From: Ruminococcus flavefaciens
GTDB taxonomy: Bacteria > Bacillota > Clostridia > Oscillospirales > Ruminococcaceae
DNA length: 64,000 nt
Assembly (NCBI GenBank): GCA_002371825.1
Contig: DFHF01000053.1
Span: forward strand, 99,804-163,803
Reading direction: 5' to 3'
Position numbers and translations under genes: made by a program. A model generated the notes under the pieces. That model saw only the letters and a list, made by a program, of their open reading frames with translations. It ran no database searches and was not told the DNA's origin. Of the stretch, positions 51,524 through 60,152 are shown in pieces (position 1 is the first letter of the stretch; each line of letters starts with the position of its first letter).

Positions 51524-52525
51524 ATGTTCAGAAAAAAATTTATCATATCAGCAGTTTCACTTTCCCTTGCGGCTTCAGCCCTGACAGGATGCGGCTCCGG
51601 AAGCTCTTCAAAAAGCGGTGTTCCTGGCAGCGGAGACGGACTGAAAATAGTGTGCACTATCTTTCCGGAGTACGATTGGGTGAAGGAGATACTCGGCAGT
51701 CATGCTGACAGTGCTGATGTCACTTATCTCCTCGACAGCGGCACCGACCTTCACAGCTATCAGCCCACCGCTGACGATATACTTCAGATATCCACCTGCG
51801 ATATCTTCGTTTATGTGGGAGGAGAGTCCGAAAAGTGGGTGGACGATGCCCTGAATGAGGCTGTCAACAAGGATATGAAGGTCATAAGCCTTATGGATGT
51901 TCTCGGCGATTCTGCCAAGGAGGAAGAGCTGAAGGAAGGTATGCAGGGCGAGGAGGAAGAAGAGGAAGAGGAAGAGGAAGAAGAAGAGACCGAATACGAT
52001 GAGCACGTCTGGCTCTCTCTGAATAACGCAAAGCTCTTCTGCAATGAGATAGAAAGCGCTCTGGAAGCTGCCGACCCGGATAATTCCGCAGACTACAGGT
52101 CAGAGCTGGAAAGCTATATCTCAGAGCTTGATTCCCTTGACAGCAGCTTCCGCTCCCTCTTTGAAAGCTCATCCGCAAAAACTCTTGTCTTCGGTGACAG
52201 ATTCCCCTTCAGATACTTCACAGATGACTACGGTCTCGATTACTATGCAGCATTTGTGGGATGCAGTGCCGAAACAGAAGCCAGCTTCGAGACCATTGCA
52301 TTCCTCGCTGACAAGATTGATGAGCTGGGCTGCGATACGGTATTCACTCTTGAAAACTCAGATAAGTCCATTGCTGAAACCATTATCAGCACATCCGGCA
52401 GAAATGCGGATATAGCAGAGCTGAACTCACTTCAGTCTGTGTCAAAGGACGACATCGACAGCGGAGCTTCCTATCTGTCACTTATGCAGAAGAACTATGA
52501 TGTTCTGAAAAAAGTTCTGGATTAA
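51524..52525 (+). CDS. znuA: Zinc ABC transporter substrate-binding lipoprotein
   Basis: The 333-residue protein has a lipobox L-T-G-C and the cluster A-I fold of zinc/manganese-binding proteins: TIFPEYDWVKEILG, the ligand-containing DLHSYQPT and EHVWLSLNNA. The third ligand position reads VFGDRFPFRYF, with Asp where classical ZnuA has His. The flexible loop before the second ligand, usually His-rich, is a run of 13 Glu. It captures metal outside the membrane for ZnuBC. AGGAGG precedes the ATG. Confidence 0.92.
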   Translation: MFRKKFIISAVSLSLAASALTGCGSGSSSKSGVPGSGDGLKIVCTIFPEYDWVKEILGSHADSADVTYLLDSGTDLHSYQPTADDILQISTCDIFVYVGGESEKWVDDALNEAVNKDMKVISLMDVLGDSAKEEELKEGMQGEEEEEEEEEEEEETEYDEHVWLSLNNAKLFCNEIESALEAADPDNSADYRSELESYISELDSLDSSFRSLFESSSAKTLVFGDRFPFRYFTDDYGLDYYAAFVGCSAETEASFETIAFLADKIDELGCDTVFTLENSDKSIAETIISTSGRNADIAELNSLQSVSKDDIDSGASYLSLMQKNYDVLKKVLD

Positions 52526-52545
52526 ATAGAAAGGCGGGGTGCAAA

Positions 52546-53265
52546 GTGTCTGTGCAGATGAAATGTGTCAACGCTTCCCTTGGTTATGACGGCAGCGTTG
52601 TTGCGGATAAACTTGATTTTACTATCAGCAGCGGTGATTACCTCTGTATTCTTGGGGAGAACGGTTCCGGAAAAAGTACGCTGATAAAGGCTATACTCGG
52701 ACTTAAACCTCAGATAAGCGGAGAAATAGAGTGGTGCGGTGACGTCAAAAAGAACGAGATAGGATACCTTCCGCAGCAGACAGTAGTCCAGCGTGACTTT
52801 CCTGCCTCTGTGCGAGAGATAGTCCGTTCAGGCTGCATAGGAAAATGCGGGCTGAGACCCTTCTACACCAGAAAGGAAAAGGAGCTTGCAGAGGATACCA
52901 TAAAGCAGCTCGGTATAGAACAGCTTGCAAAGCGCTGTTACCGTGAGCTTTCAGGCGGTCAGCAGCAGCGTGTACTGCTGGCAAGAGCCCTCTGTGCCAC
53001 AAGGAAAATGCTCCTTCTTGATGAGCCCGTCACAGGCCTTGACCCCAAAGCACAGATAGATATGTACGAACTGATAGCTAAGCTCAACCGTGAGGGCATA
53101 ACAATAATAATGGTCTCCCATGATGTAGCAGCAGCCGTGAAATACTCATCCCACATTCTCCATATCGGCAGACGGAAACAGCTGTTTTTCGGCAGGACTG
53201 AGGACTATGTCTCCAGCCGCACCGGAAGAGCATTTATGGAAGCGGAGGAAGAAGAAAATGAATAA
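52546..53265 (+). CDS. znuC: Zinc ABC transporter ATP-binding protein
   Basis: The 239-residue protein starts with GTG six bases after GGGG (an ATG four codons later is possible). Walker A GENGSGKST, Q-loop YLPQQT, signature LSGGQQQRVLLARAL, Walker B MLLLDEPVTGLDP and H-loop VSHD are complete. It hydrolyses ATP for the ZnuB permease, whose gene overlaps its end by eight bases. Confidence 0.95.
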   Translation: MSVQMKCVNASLGYDGSVVADKLDFTISSGDYLCILGENGSGKSTLIKAILGLKPQISGEIEWCGDVKKNEIGYLPQQTVVQRDFPASVREIVRSGCIGKCGLRPFYTRKEKELAEDTIKQLGIEQLAKRCYRELSGGQQQRVLLARALCATRKMLLLDEPVTGLDPKAQIDMYELIAKLNREGITIIMVSHDVAAAVKYSSHILHIGRRKQLFFGRTEDYVSSRTGRAFMEAEEEENE

Positions 53266-54193
53266 TATAGAAAAATTACAGTTCTACTTTGAGTTTCCAT
53301 TCGTCCGCCATGCCTTTATAGTGGGACTTCTTATAGCACTCTGCGCCTCTCTCCTTGGAGTCACTCTGGTACTGAAGCGCTTTTCCTTTATCGGAGACGG
53401 TCTTTCCCACGTTGCCTTCGGAGCAATGTCTCTCTCAGCAACACTGCCGGTAATGATAAAGAAAGCCGCACTTTCATATTCCGACTCCGATAAGCTCAGT
53501 CCGGATATGCAGAAGGTCGTCAACTGGTTCGGTGAACTGAATGATATGTTCATCGTGCTGCCCATAACTCTCCTCTGTGCGATACTCCTGCTGAGAACGG
53601 GACAGAATACCAAAATAAAGGGAGATGCGGCAGTCGCAATGCTGTCTGTTGGCTCCCTTGCCACAGGCTATCTTCTGATGAACCGTTACCCCACAAGAGC
53701 AAATATCTCCGGAGACGTTTGCAGCACTCTGTTCGGCTCCACCTCTATCCTCACCCTGAAGCAGGAAGACGTAAGACTTTGTATCATTATGGCAGCTATA
53801 GTCATCATAACCTTCATTCTCTTCTATAATAAGCTGTTCGCAGTCACCTTTGACGAAAATTTCGTAAAGTCTGCGGGAGTCAATGCCAATGGATACAATC
53901 TGCTGATAGCTGTCATAACCTCACTGATAATAGTCCTTGCTATGAATCTTGTAGGCTCCCTTCTTATATCTGCACTCATTATCTTCCCCTCTCTTTCCGC
54001 TATGAGAGTTTTCCGCAGCTTCAGAGGAGTCATAATCTGTTCAGCCGTCATATCTGTACTCTGTGCAGCTGTAGGGATAATAGCCTCTATACTCTATTCG
54101 ACACCTGTGGGCTCAACTATCGTTGCCGCAGATATACTGGCGTTCTTCCTGTTTTCCATACTGTCTGTATTCCTTAAGAAAAGGAGCGTGTAA
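53258..54193 (+). CDS. znuB: Zinc ABC transporter permease
   Basis: The start at MNNIEKLQFYFEFPFVRHAF (53258), inside the end of znuC, gives 311 residues. It is an ABC-3 family permease with eight to nine hydrophobic helices and the conserved GDGLSHVAFGAMSL segment. A hydrophilic insert of about 45 residues after the second helix (SDSDKLSPDMQKVVNWFGELND) is unusual for the family. It forms the channel for metal import with ZnuC. Confidence 0.93.
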   Translation: MNNIEKLQFYFEFPFVRHAFIVGLLIALCASLLGVTLVLKRFSFIGDGLSHVAFGAMSLSATLPVMIKKAALSYSDSDKLSPDMQKVVNWFGELNDMFIVLPITLLCAILLLRTGQNTKIKGDAAVAMLSVGSLATGYLLMNRYPTRANISGDVCSTLFGSTSILTLKQEDVRLCIIMAAIVIITFILFYNKLFAVTFDENFVKSAGVNANGYNLLIAVITSLIIVLAMNLVGSLLISALIIFPSLSAMRVFRSFRGVIICSAVISVLCAAVGIIASILYSTPVGSTIVAADILAFFLFSILSVFLKKRSV

Positions 54194-54195
54194 AT

Positions 54196-54735
54196 ATGAA
54201 AATAACCGCAGTCGCTGCTCTCATTGCAGCCTCACTGTTTTGTTTGACATCCTGCGGCAGCCCTTCATCCTCTGACTTATCAGCCGCACCTAACAACAAC
54301 AACACAGCCTCACCTGCCGGCACCGCTGCTGCACCTGCTGATACCTCTTCCGAAAACACCGCCGATGAAACGGAGATCATAGACCTTACTGCAATGGACT
54401 CCTCTATGGTGTACGCTCAGGTTTTCGATATGGTAAACTCCCCTGATGACTATGTGGGAAAAACTGTTATCGCCAAGGGACCCTTTTCCTATTATAAGGA
54501 TGAAGTATCAGGAAATGAGTACTTCGCCGTGCTCATAAACGATGCCACAGCCTGCTGCTCTCAGGGCTTGGAATTCGTCCTCGACGGTGAACATTCCTAC
54601 CCGGAGGATTACCCTGAGATCGGTACGGAGATAACTGTGACCGGAGAATTCAATTACTATAATGAGGATTATATCACCTATTGTCAGCTCCTTCACCCAG
54701 TCGTTGAGACGGATAATAAGCTGTCCTGGAACTAA
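54196..54735 (+). CDS. Lipoprotein with OB-fold-like domain, last gene of zinc operon
   Basis: The gene starts two bases after znuB. The 179-residue protein has a lipobox LTSC, a Ser/Ala/Asn/Thr/Pro-rich linker (about 21-60) and a C-terminal domain (about 70-175) with VYAQVFDMVNSPDDYVGKTV and EIGTEITVTGEF, a pattern of OB-fold lipoproteins, plus a CC pair (DATACCSQGLEF) that could bind metal. Co-transcription points to an auxiliary role in zinc uptake (inference). Confidence 0.82.
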   Translation: MKITAVAALIAASLFCLTSCGSPSSSDLSAAPNNNNTASPAGTAAAPADTSSENTADETEIIDLTAMDSSMVYAQVFDMVNSPDDYVGKTVIAKGPFSYYKDEVSGNEYFAVLINDATACCSQGLEFVLDGEHSYPEDYPEIGTEITVTGEFNYYNEDYITYCQLLHPVVETDNKLSWN

Positions 54736-54736
54736 A

Positions 54737-55165
54737 TGTAGGGGAGGCCGTCCTTGGCATACCTTGTCTATACGAACAAAAAAAGCGGGCGGCCAATGGC
54801 CGCCCCTACACTTAGTTCTTAATTAGCACCATGCGGACCGCCACAGACGGCCCATACACATTCTTTTATTAAAATAAGCAAACAGCAGGGACGTTCATTG
54901 AGCGTCCTTGGTTTATATCATGGTATATTTGAATTGATCGAATGTAGGGGAGGCCGCCCTCGGCCTCCCTTGTCTATACGAACAAAACAGCGGGCGGCCA
55001 ATGGCCGCCCCTACACGTTCATCTATTAAAATAAGCAAACAGCAGGGACATTCATTGAGCGTCCTTGGTTTATATCATGGTATATTTGAATTGATCGAAT
55101 GTAGGGGAGGCCGCCTCGGCCTCCCTTGCCTCGGCATACCTTATCTATACGAACAAAAAGTGGTC
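54737..55165. repeat. Tandem array of GC-rich palindromic repeats
   Basis: TGTAGGGGAGGCCG starts at 54737, 54942 and 55100 (the last two 158 bp apart). The units share TCTATACGAACAAA, a GCGGGCGGCC-AAT-GGCCGCCC palindrome, CAAACAGCAGGGAC.TTCATTGAGCGTCC and TATATTTGAATTGATCGAA. The third is truncated. The element at 18473 is related. No gene is present. Confidence 0.82.
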
Positions 55166-55402
55166 AATAAGTGGTTATGGGCATTCATATAAAAAAACAA
55201 AGCCCGGAAACAGCTGTTTATAGCCATTTCCGAGCCCTAAATCTGGTGGAGCATAGGGGATTCGAATTGAGCAAGAGCCTTTCTGTAACTTTTAGTAAAT
55301 TGCGGAAATGGCAGTATTTAGCGAAATTTTAAAACTTCACTTTAAGTGACTTCAAGCGATTTTTGACGTTTTTTAGTTTAAATAAGTGGTAAACAAGTGG
55401 TT
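55158..55402. other. Attachment-like site: tRNA 3'-end core between paired arm repeats
   Basis: The minus strand at 55244-55266 reads TTCGAATCCCCTATGCTCCACCA, which looks like the T-arm, acceptor and CCA end of a tRNA with no tRNA body. AAGTGGT...AAGTGGTT pairs, 11 bp apart, lie on both sides (55158/55169 and 55384/55395). This is what an integrase core with arm sites looks like. No integrase gene is seen within the window. Confidence 0.6.
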
Positions 55403-55541
55403 GAAAAGGCGCGTTTCTACCTGAAAAAATCAACGTTTAAAATTGCCAAGTCTATAACCTTGATAACGGTATACAGCAGATAATGTTTTTGTTAAATATA
55501 TCAGGAAACAATACTGTTGCCATAGAATAAATGATAATCTT

Positions 55542-55563
55542 CACCCTCGTCGAAACGAGGGTG
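55542..55563. other. 9-bp perfect hairpin with tetraloop
   Basis: CACCCTCGT / ACGAGGGTG with a CGAA loop. No T-run follows on either strand, so it is an uncertain terminator for the dockerin gene at 55776. The remainder of 55403-55775 holds no gene I can support. Confidence 0.45.
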
Positions 55564-55775
55564 ATTAATTTATTATGTGATGTGATTTATTTGATACTTA
55601 TATTTCTTCTATATATACTACTTCAGATGTTTACACAATTTTTAGGCTGGACATCCATCATATTTTTTATACCTGATCAATCCCAGAATTTAGTAACAGC
55701 ATATTCTAAATCTGATTGTTTTATATATTTGATACGATCGTTGGCGCATTTTTCAACTCTTCCGGCTGTTATATT

Positions 55776-56801
55776 TTACTCGCTTATTCCAAGCAAAAGC
55801 TTTTGTATCTCAAGAGCATCTGCAGCAGTTATACCCTCGCCGGTATTGGCAATATCACCATTGAAGCTTCCTTGCGGAGTAAGCGAGAATCTATCCGGAT
55901 TGGATATAGTCTGCAATATGAGAACCACATCATTCATCTTAACAATACCATCACAGTCTGCGTCACCGGCTTCTGAGTTGATAATATCTATAAGATCTGA
56001 CTCGTCCTGAGATGATGTAACCGGAGATATCAAATAAGGAGTAAGGTCGGTATCTGCTGCGATACATTCTGCAAGTTCAATATGATCTGACATATCTAAA
56101 AAGGTGGTATCCGGATATACATAGAATATTTTATCATTACTGTAATCAGGATAGTTATAATCATCCCCAGCAAATTCTGCATCATCTTTCTGCCATGCTA
56201 TATCATAGTAGTTTTCGGCTATGTTCAATGGCATACCGCTTTCCGCTATATATTCTTCAATCGCCTTTCTCGCTCCATTGATGTCATGATAGGATGTAAG
56301 GAAGGGAGTATAATAATGTGTTTCAGTAACCCTGTCAGACATAAGAACAAGATCGCTTACCAGACCTTTTCCTTTAAGAGCACTGCATATAGCTCTTGCA
56401 TCATTTTCAGTAATACCTGTTTCAGGATTAATACCAGCTTTGATCTCATATTTAATTTCAGAGTACTTACCTGTGTAAGTACGTGGAGCCACAAGATATG
56501 CCATGCCCTCTTCAGAACGCAGATCACTTATGCTCTCTTTGATATCTTTCAGATCAGCACCCTCTGCAGGATTAAAAATAAGGATATCATCAAGCGGATC
56601 GGTAACGATAAACTCGGTACCTGTCCGGTTAACATATATGTTTGATGAATCATTATGCGGTACAAGAGTACAATGTTCCAGCTTGGAATAGTCGCTGTAT
56701 CGGCCGCTTCCATAGTTTTCTGTGTAGATGGCATTTGCGGTAAGAGGGGGCAACATAAATATTGGTAAAACTGCAGATAAAATGCTTTTAACTTTTTTCA
56801 T
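55776..56801 (-). CDS. Secreted dockerin protein of unknown function
   Basis: The start at MKKVKSILSAVLPIFMLPP (56801), eight bases after AAAGGAG, gives 341 residues; the more distal ATG lies upstream of that site. A signal peptide (cleavage after TANA) precedes an unrecognised domain of about 250 residues with two similar D-I-L-I-F/V-L-M-S segments. The C-terminal dockerin (DADCDGIVKMNDVVLILQTIS... and GEGITAADALEIQKLLL) is closely similar to that of the 41181 protein. It follows the dockerin-protease gene by 17 bases, so it may be its partner or inhibitor (inference). Confidence 0.85.
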   Translation of the reverse strand: MKKVKSILSAVLPIFMLPPLTANAIYTENYGSGRYSDYSKLEHCTLVPHNDSSNIYVNRTGTEFIVTDPLDDILIFNPAEGADLKDIKESISDLRSEEGMAYLVAPRTYTGKYSEIKYEIKAGINPETGITENDARAICSALKGKGLVSDLVLMSDRVTETHYYTPFLTSYHDINGARKAIEEYIAESGMPLNIAENYYDIAWQKDDAEFAGDDYNYPDYSNDKIFYVYPDTTFLDMSDHIELAECIAADTDLTPYLISPVTSSQDESDLIDIINSEAGDADCDGIVKMNDVVLILQTISNPDRFSLTPQGSFNGDIANTGEGITAADALEIQKLLLGISE

Positions 56802-56818
56802 AATTATCTCTCCTTTCA

Positions 56819-57916
56819 TTATGATAAATTGATATTTGAATAGAAAAATCTTAAAATATCTCCATTTATTCTTACACCATTGTTTGTTGTAACATTTTGA
56901 GATACATTAATTGCTACAGCTGTTTTATACTCTTTTAAAATTCCATCTATCGTTATTCCTTCTTCGACATAAACAGGCCCTCCGCTATCTCCACCAGTCA
57001 TATCTGCATCATAACGTAACAAGTAGGAATTAGAACTACTCAAAACATTTCCTGTAGCTTTAAATCTTAATCCATATTCTGAGTTTTGATAACCTGCAGG
57101 ATATGTTTGTGGAAAGCCAGAGACGGTCACTTGTCCATTGCTATCCACGTAATCATCAAGAGCTGTCCCTAATTTAAACATTCCATATTGACTTAAGTCT
57201 TCTTCGACATAAATTAATGCATAGTCGAAATTCGAATTATATTCCGAAAGCTGTGCAAAACTCTTGGGAATATGCGAATATTTTGGATATATAGTTTGAA
57301 TTGTAGTATTATCACTATCAACTATTTGTATGTTCAAATCAAAGAACTCATCTGTTTCAATACTGTAAACACAATGAGCGGCGGTTGCAATAACATGATT
57401 ATTAACTATAAAACCTGTTCCGCCAATACTCAACCTTACAACTGAGGTATCATAGTCTCTTATCATATCATTACTACCAAAAATCGTTCTTGTATTTTCT
57501 TCAACACTATTTATGCTTACATTAGGACTTATACTATATTCAGAATACGAATATGCGTTAGAACTACTGTAATCATGTTTCCTATAATATCTAGTTGTGG
57601 CCACTCCATATTCTATAGGGTCATTCTCATTTTGATTTGGTGGAGTATACTGATTTAGCAGGTAACGTTGGATTTTATAACTATCCATTTGACTGATGAT
57701 TCCATTTTGATCAAAATCTAGAGCAGTTAAATTTATTGGATAAAGATTTCCATCCAAATACTGCTGAATATAAACACTGTCTGCCATATTAATAACCGAA
57801 TCACCATTTGGGTTTCTTGGATTGCCAACAGCATAACTCATTAAGCTATACATTGAAGCGATCATTAATAGGCTTGAAATAATTACCGATAAATATTTTT
57901 TAACATAATTACACAT
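56819..57916 (-). CDS. Secreted trypsin/V8-like serine protease with N-terminal dockerin
   Basis: The 365-residue protein has a hydrophobic signal (about 7-30) and a dockerin at the N-terminus (residues 33-90, loops PNGDSVINMAD and DQNGIISQMD), the reverse of the usual order. The chymotrypsin-fold protease follows with H181 (ATAAHC), D231 (NFDYALIYV) and S311 (TGGDSGGP). It resembles V8/glutamyl-endopeptidase-type enzymes. The AAAGGA site touches the ATG, poor spacing, and an overlapping out-of-frame ATG precedes it, so translation may be weak or the start mis-set. Confidence 0.9.
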   Translation of the reverse strand: MCNYVKKYLSVIISSLLMIASMYSLMSYAVGNPRNPNGDSVINMADSVYIQQYLDGNLYPINLTALDFDQNGIISQMDSYKIQRYLLNQYTPPNQNENDPIEYGVATTRYYRKHDYSSSNAYSYSEYSISPNVSINSVEENTRTIFGSNDMIRDYDTSVVRLSIGGTGFIVNNHVIATAAHCVYSIETDEFFDLNIQIVDSDNTTIQTIYPKYSHIPKSFAQLSEYNSNFDYALIYVEEDLSQYGMFKLGTALDDYVDSNGQVTVSGFPQTYPAGYQNSEYGLRFKATGNVLSSSNSYLLRYDADMTGGDSGGPVYVEEGITIDGILKEYKTAVAINVSQNVTTNNGVRINGDILRFFYSNINLS

Positions 57917-58018
57917 CCTTTCATTTTATAAAAAAACTGTATTATATGATAAATTGAAATTAGAATATCTCCCCCTTTTTCTTAGTTGATAAAAATTATT
58001 AAACGGCGTTTTTCCTTT

Positions 58019-58290
58019 CTCTTATTAGTCGAAGAAATACGTCGTTTGTCTCACATAAAATTGACAAAGCAGAAAATTATAATTATAATAAATGTGTCCT
58101 CAATAACCTCAGTGAGGCGGTTATTATCCCCGAACGACCTTCTGGGGAGCGCAAATTCTAAAAATACGGGATTTGCGTATCGCATTTCTTTATGTGGGGC
58201 TCATTTTGTCCTAAATGGCAAAGGGTTGAGCTGACATTAATAAACTCAACAGTGAGACAAAACTACTTTTTTTACGACTAATAAAAAGAG
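58019..58290. promoter_or_regulatory. Promoter enclosed by inverted repeats (possible invertible switch)
   Basis: Arms at 58019-58054 and 58252-58290 share ATTAGTCG and TTTGTCTCAC blocks in inverted orientation. Inside, TTGACA (58061-58066), a 17-bp spacer and TATAAT (58084-58089) point to the sigma gene. The segment also holds hairpins AATAACC/GGTTATT, CGCAAAT/ATTTGCG and GTTGAG/CTCAAC. It lies between divergent genes (protease left, sigma right), so inversion would swap which is driven. Confidence 0.55.
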
Positions 58291-58321
58291 ATCGGATATC
58301 ACACCCTGAGAGGAGATAATA

Positions 58322-58876
58322 ATGGACAACGGTGCAAGTAGCTACCGCCGTTTTCTATCCGGTGATAAGGCGGCTCTCGTTGATATAATCAGTGAGTATC
58401 GTGAAGGCCTCGTTCTTTACATAAACAGCCTGCTGAATGATTTCTGTACCGCTGAGGAAATAGCAGAGGAGGTCTTTATAAAGCTGTATGTGGGGAAGCC
58501 AAAATACTCAGAGAAATGTACTTTCAGGACATGGCTTTATACAATAGGCAGGAACACAGCTATAGATCATATCCGGAAAAGCTCAAAGGTGAAAGAGAAG
58601 TCTATAGACGATTTTTATGATCTGGCTGATAAGGATAATATCGAAACCAGCTATATCAAGGATGAGGATAAAAAAGTCCTTTATAAAGCCCTTGAACAAC
58701 TGAGCGACGAATACCGTCAGGTTCTTCATCTGGTGTATTTCGAGGGATTCACTAACACCGAAACGGCGATAATAATGAGAAAATCAGAGCGGCAGATAAG
58801 GAATCTCCTTTACCGCTCAAAAGGTGCATTAAAGAAGATACTCGGAAAGGAGGGGTTCAGCTATGAGCAGCTATGA
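58322..58876 (+). CDS. ECF-type sigma factor (paralogue of 43546-44100)
   Basis: The 184-residue protein starts at MDNGASSYRRFLSGDK after AGAGGAG; its first 30 bases are nearly identical to those of the paralogue. Region 2 (AEEIAEEVFIKLYVGK...TFRTWLYTIGRNTAIDHIRKSS) and region 4 (YRQVLHLVYFEGFTNTETAIIMRKSERQIRNLLYRSKGALKK) are intact. It overlaps the membrane partner gene by 14 bases, as does the paralogue. Promoters it recognises are not identified. Confidence 0.92.
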   Translation: MDNGASSYRRFLSGDKAALVDIISEYREGLVLYINSLLNDFCTAEEIAEEVFIKLYVGKPKYSEKCTFRTWLYTIGRNTAIDHIRKSSKVKEKSIDDFYDLADKDNIETSYIKDEDKKVLYKALEQLSDEYRQVLHLVYFEGFTNTETAIIMRKSERQIRNLLYRSKGALKKILGKEGFSYEQL

Positions 58877-60020
58877 TGACATGACCCAGAAGATAGCTGA
58901 AAGAGTTTTTAAGCGAGGCGATGCGTTATTAGAGCGAAAAAGAAATCGTACCGCATATATAAAACGAATCTCATTTTCAGTATCCGGCATATGTGCTTTG
59001 CTGATAATAGGCCTTGGAATATGGCGGAGTGCGGATATACGCTCGGCTGTTGACGTTTTATCCAATGAGAATGAAAATATCATCTCAGGTCAGCCTGCAA
59101 CCTCTATATCTGCTTACGATAATGCGAAAACTACTTCTGTCGCTGTGACAGAAATTATTATAACACAGACAACATCAGCAGTTCATGAGACTGGGAGAAA
59201 TGTATCGACTGCTTCTGCGGCTGTTTACACTACATCAAATCAGTCAAGCATCAGGACGACAGATACTATTTCTACAGCGACCACGTCCGCCCAGAATCAC
59301 GCCACCTCTGCGGTAACGACAACAAAAAAAGACGAAATAACTTCTGTAACCACAACGGAAGCTCCGAAGCCTGAATTTGTGCTGCCAAAAGAACTCAAGC
59401 TCGTGGTAACGGAGTCCGCTGCGTCAAAAGGACCAGCGGGCAGCGTGAATTTAACTTTTTCAGCAAATTATCATGTTCTGGATACATTAGCGCTCTCCGA
59501 GATTACCGTTTCTATCTACAACAGAGAAAATGTCAATGTCATAGATACTGATAATGAAATGCTGACAAATGCTGATATTTATGAAATAAAAGACATTGAT
59601 AGTTCTTTTGCAGTTGCTGTCCGATTCGCTGAAAGCGATGGTTTTTATATCTATCTGAATGATGATTATGCTCCTGTTTCACTTGGACAGGTGATTACAG
59701 ATACCGGTCTGAAAAGTTCACCACTCAATGACATTTCAGAGATCAGAAAAGATGAAGAATGGCAGGCAGTACAGCTAAGTAATGAATTAAAAAACAGTAT
59801 TTGGAAACAGATATTGATTTCCTCCTCTTCGACAGGAACGGAATTAACATCTGAAAGTTCTGAAATACTGAGGATAAGTATATCCCCTCCATGGCTTACA
59901 CAGGAACAATTCATATTTGTCAGTCAGGACGGAAAGCTGTGGATATCATACATTGATGATATATGTTTTAATATTGGCTCAGACAATGCTGAAAAAATAA
60001 TCTCACTTTTTCATGAATGA
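58863..60020 (+). CDS. Sigma-linked membrane protein with Thr-rich linker and extracellular sensor-like domain
   Basis: The 385-residue protein has about 36 basic cytoplasmic residues (MSSYDDMTQKIAERVFKRGD...), one membrane helix (about 37-58) and a Thr/Ser/Ala-rich extracellular linker (about 75-172, many TT/TTS motifs). A folded domain of about 210 residues begins PEFVLPKELKLVV. The layout parallels RsgI-type sensors paired with SigI in Clostridium thermocellum, but the cytoplasmic part is not the RsgI N-domain and no zinc finger is visible. It is inferred to be an anti-sigma or activator controlled by an external ligand. Confidence 0.75.
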   Translation: MSSYDDMTQKIAERVFKRGDALLERKRNRTAYIKRISFSVSGICALLIIGLGIWRSADIRSAVDVLSNENENIISGQPATSISAYDNAKTTSVAVTEIIITQTTSAVHETGRNVSTASAAVYTTSNQSSIRTTDTISTATTSAQNHATSAVTTTKKDEITSVTTTEAPKPEFVLPKELKLVVTESAASKGPAGSVNLTFSANYHVLDTLALSEITVSIYNRENVNVIDTDNEMLTNADIYEIKDIDSSFAVAVRFAESDGFYIYLNDDYAPVSLGQVITDTGLKSSPLNDISEIRKDEEWQAVQLSNELKNSIWKQILISSSSTGTELTSESSEILRISISPPWLTQEQFIFVSQDGKLWISYIDDICFNIGSDNAEKIISLFHE

Positions 60021-60066
60021 GCATTTTGAAACTCTTGTTAAGAGTTGCAAAATGGTTGACTGATTT

Positions 60067-60115
60067 AAAAGGTCCTGAAAATGAGTGTGATTGCTCAAAA
60101 TTTCAGGACCTTTTT
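60067..60115 (+). terminator. Terminator of the second sigma locus
   Basis: AAAAGGTCCTGAAA / TTTCAGGACCTTTT pairs over 14 bp with a T-run. It is bidirectional in composition. Confidence 0.88.
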
Positions 60116-60152
60116 AGTATGCAAAATTATGATGGCTGGGAGTGTGCGACAA

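Noticed and set aside
55531..56010. 159-codon + strand frame over the end of the dockerin gene
   Set aside because: Its hydrophobic composition comes from AT-rich non-coding DNA and the complement of the dockerin; no ribosome site.
58019..58290. MITE or deleted insertion sequence
   Set aside because: The arms look like terminal repeats, but no target duplication flanks them and the interior holds a perfect promoter placed for the next gene; kept as a switch candidate instead.
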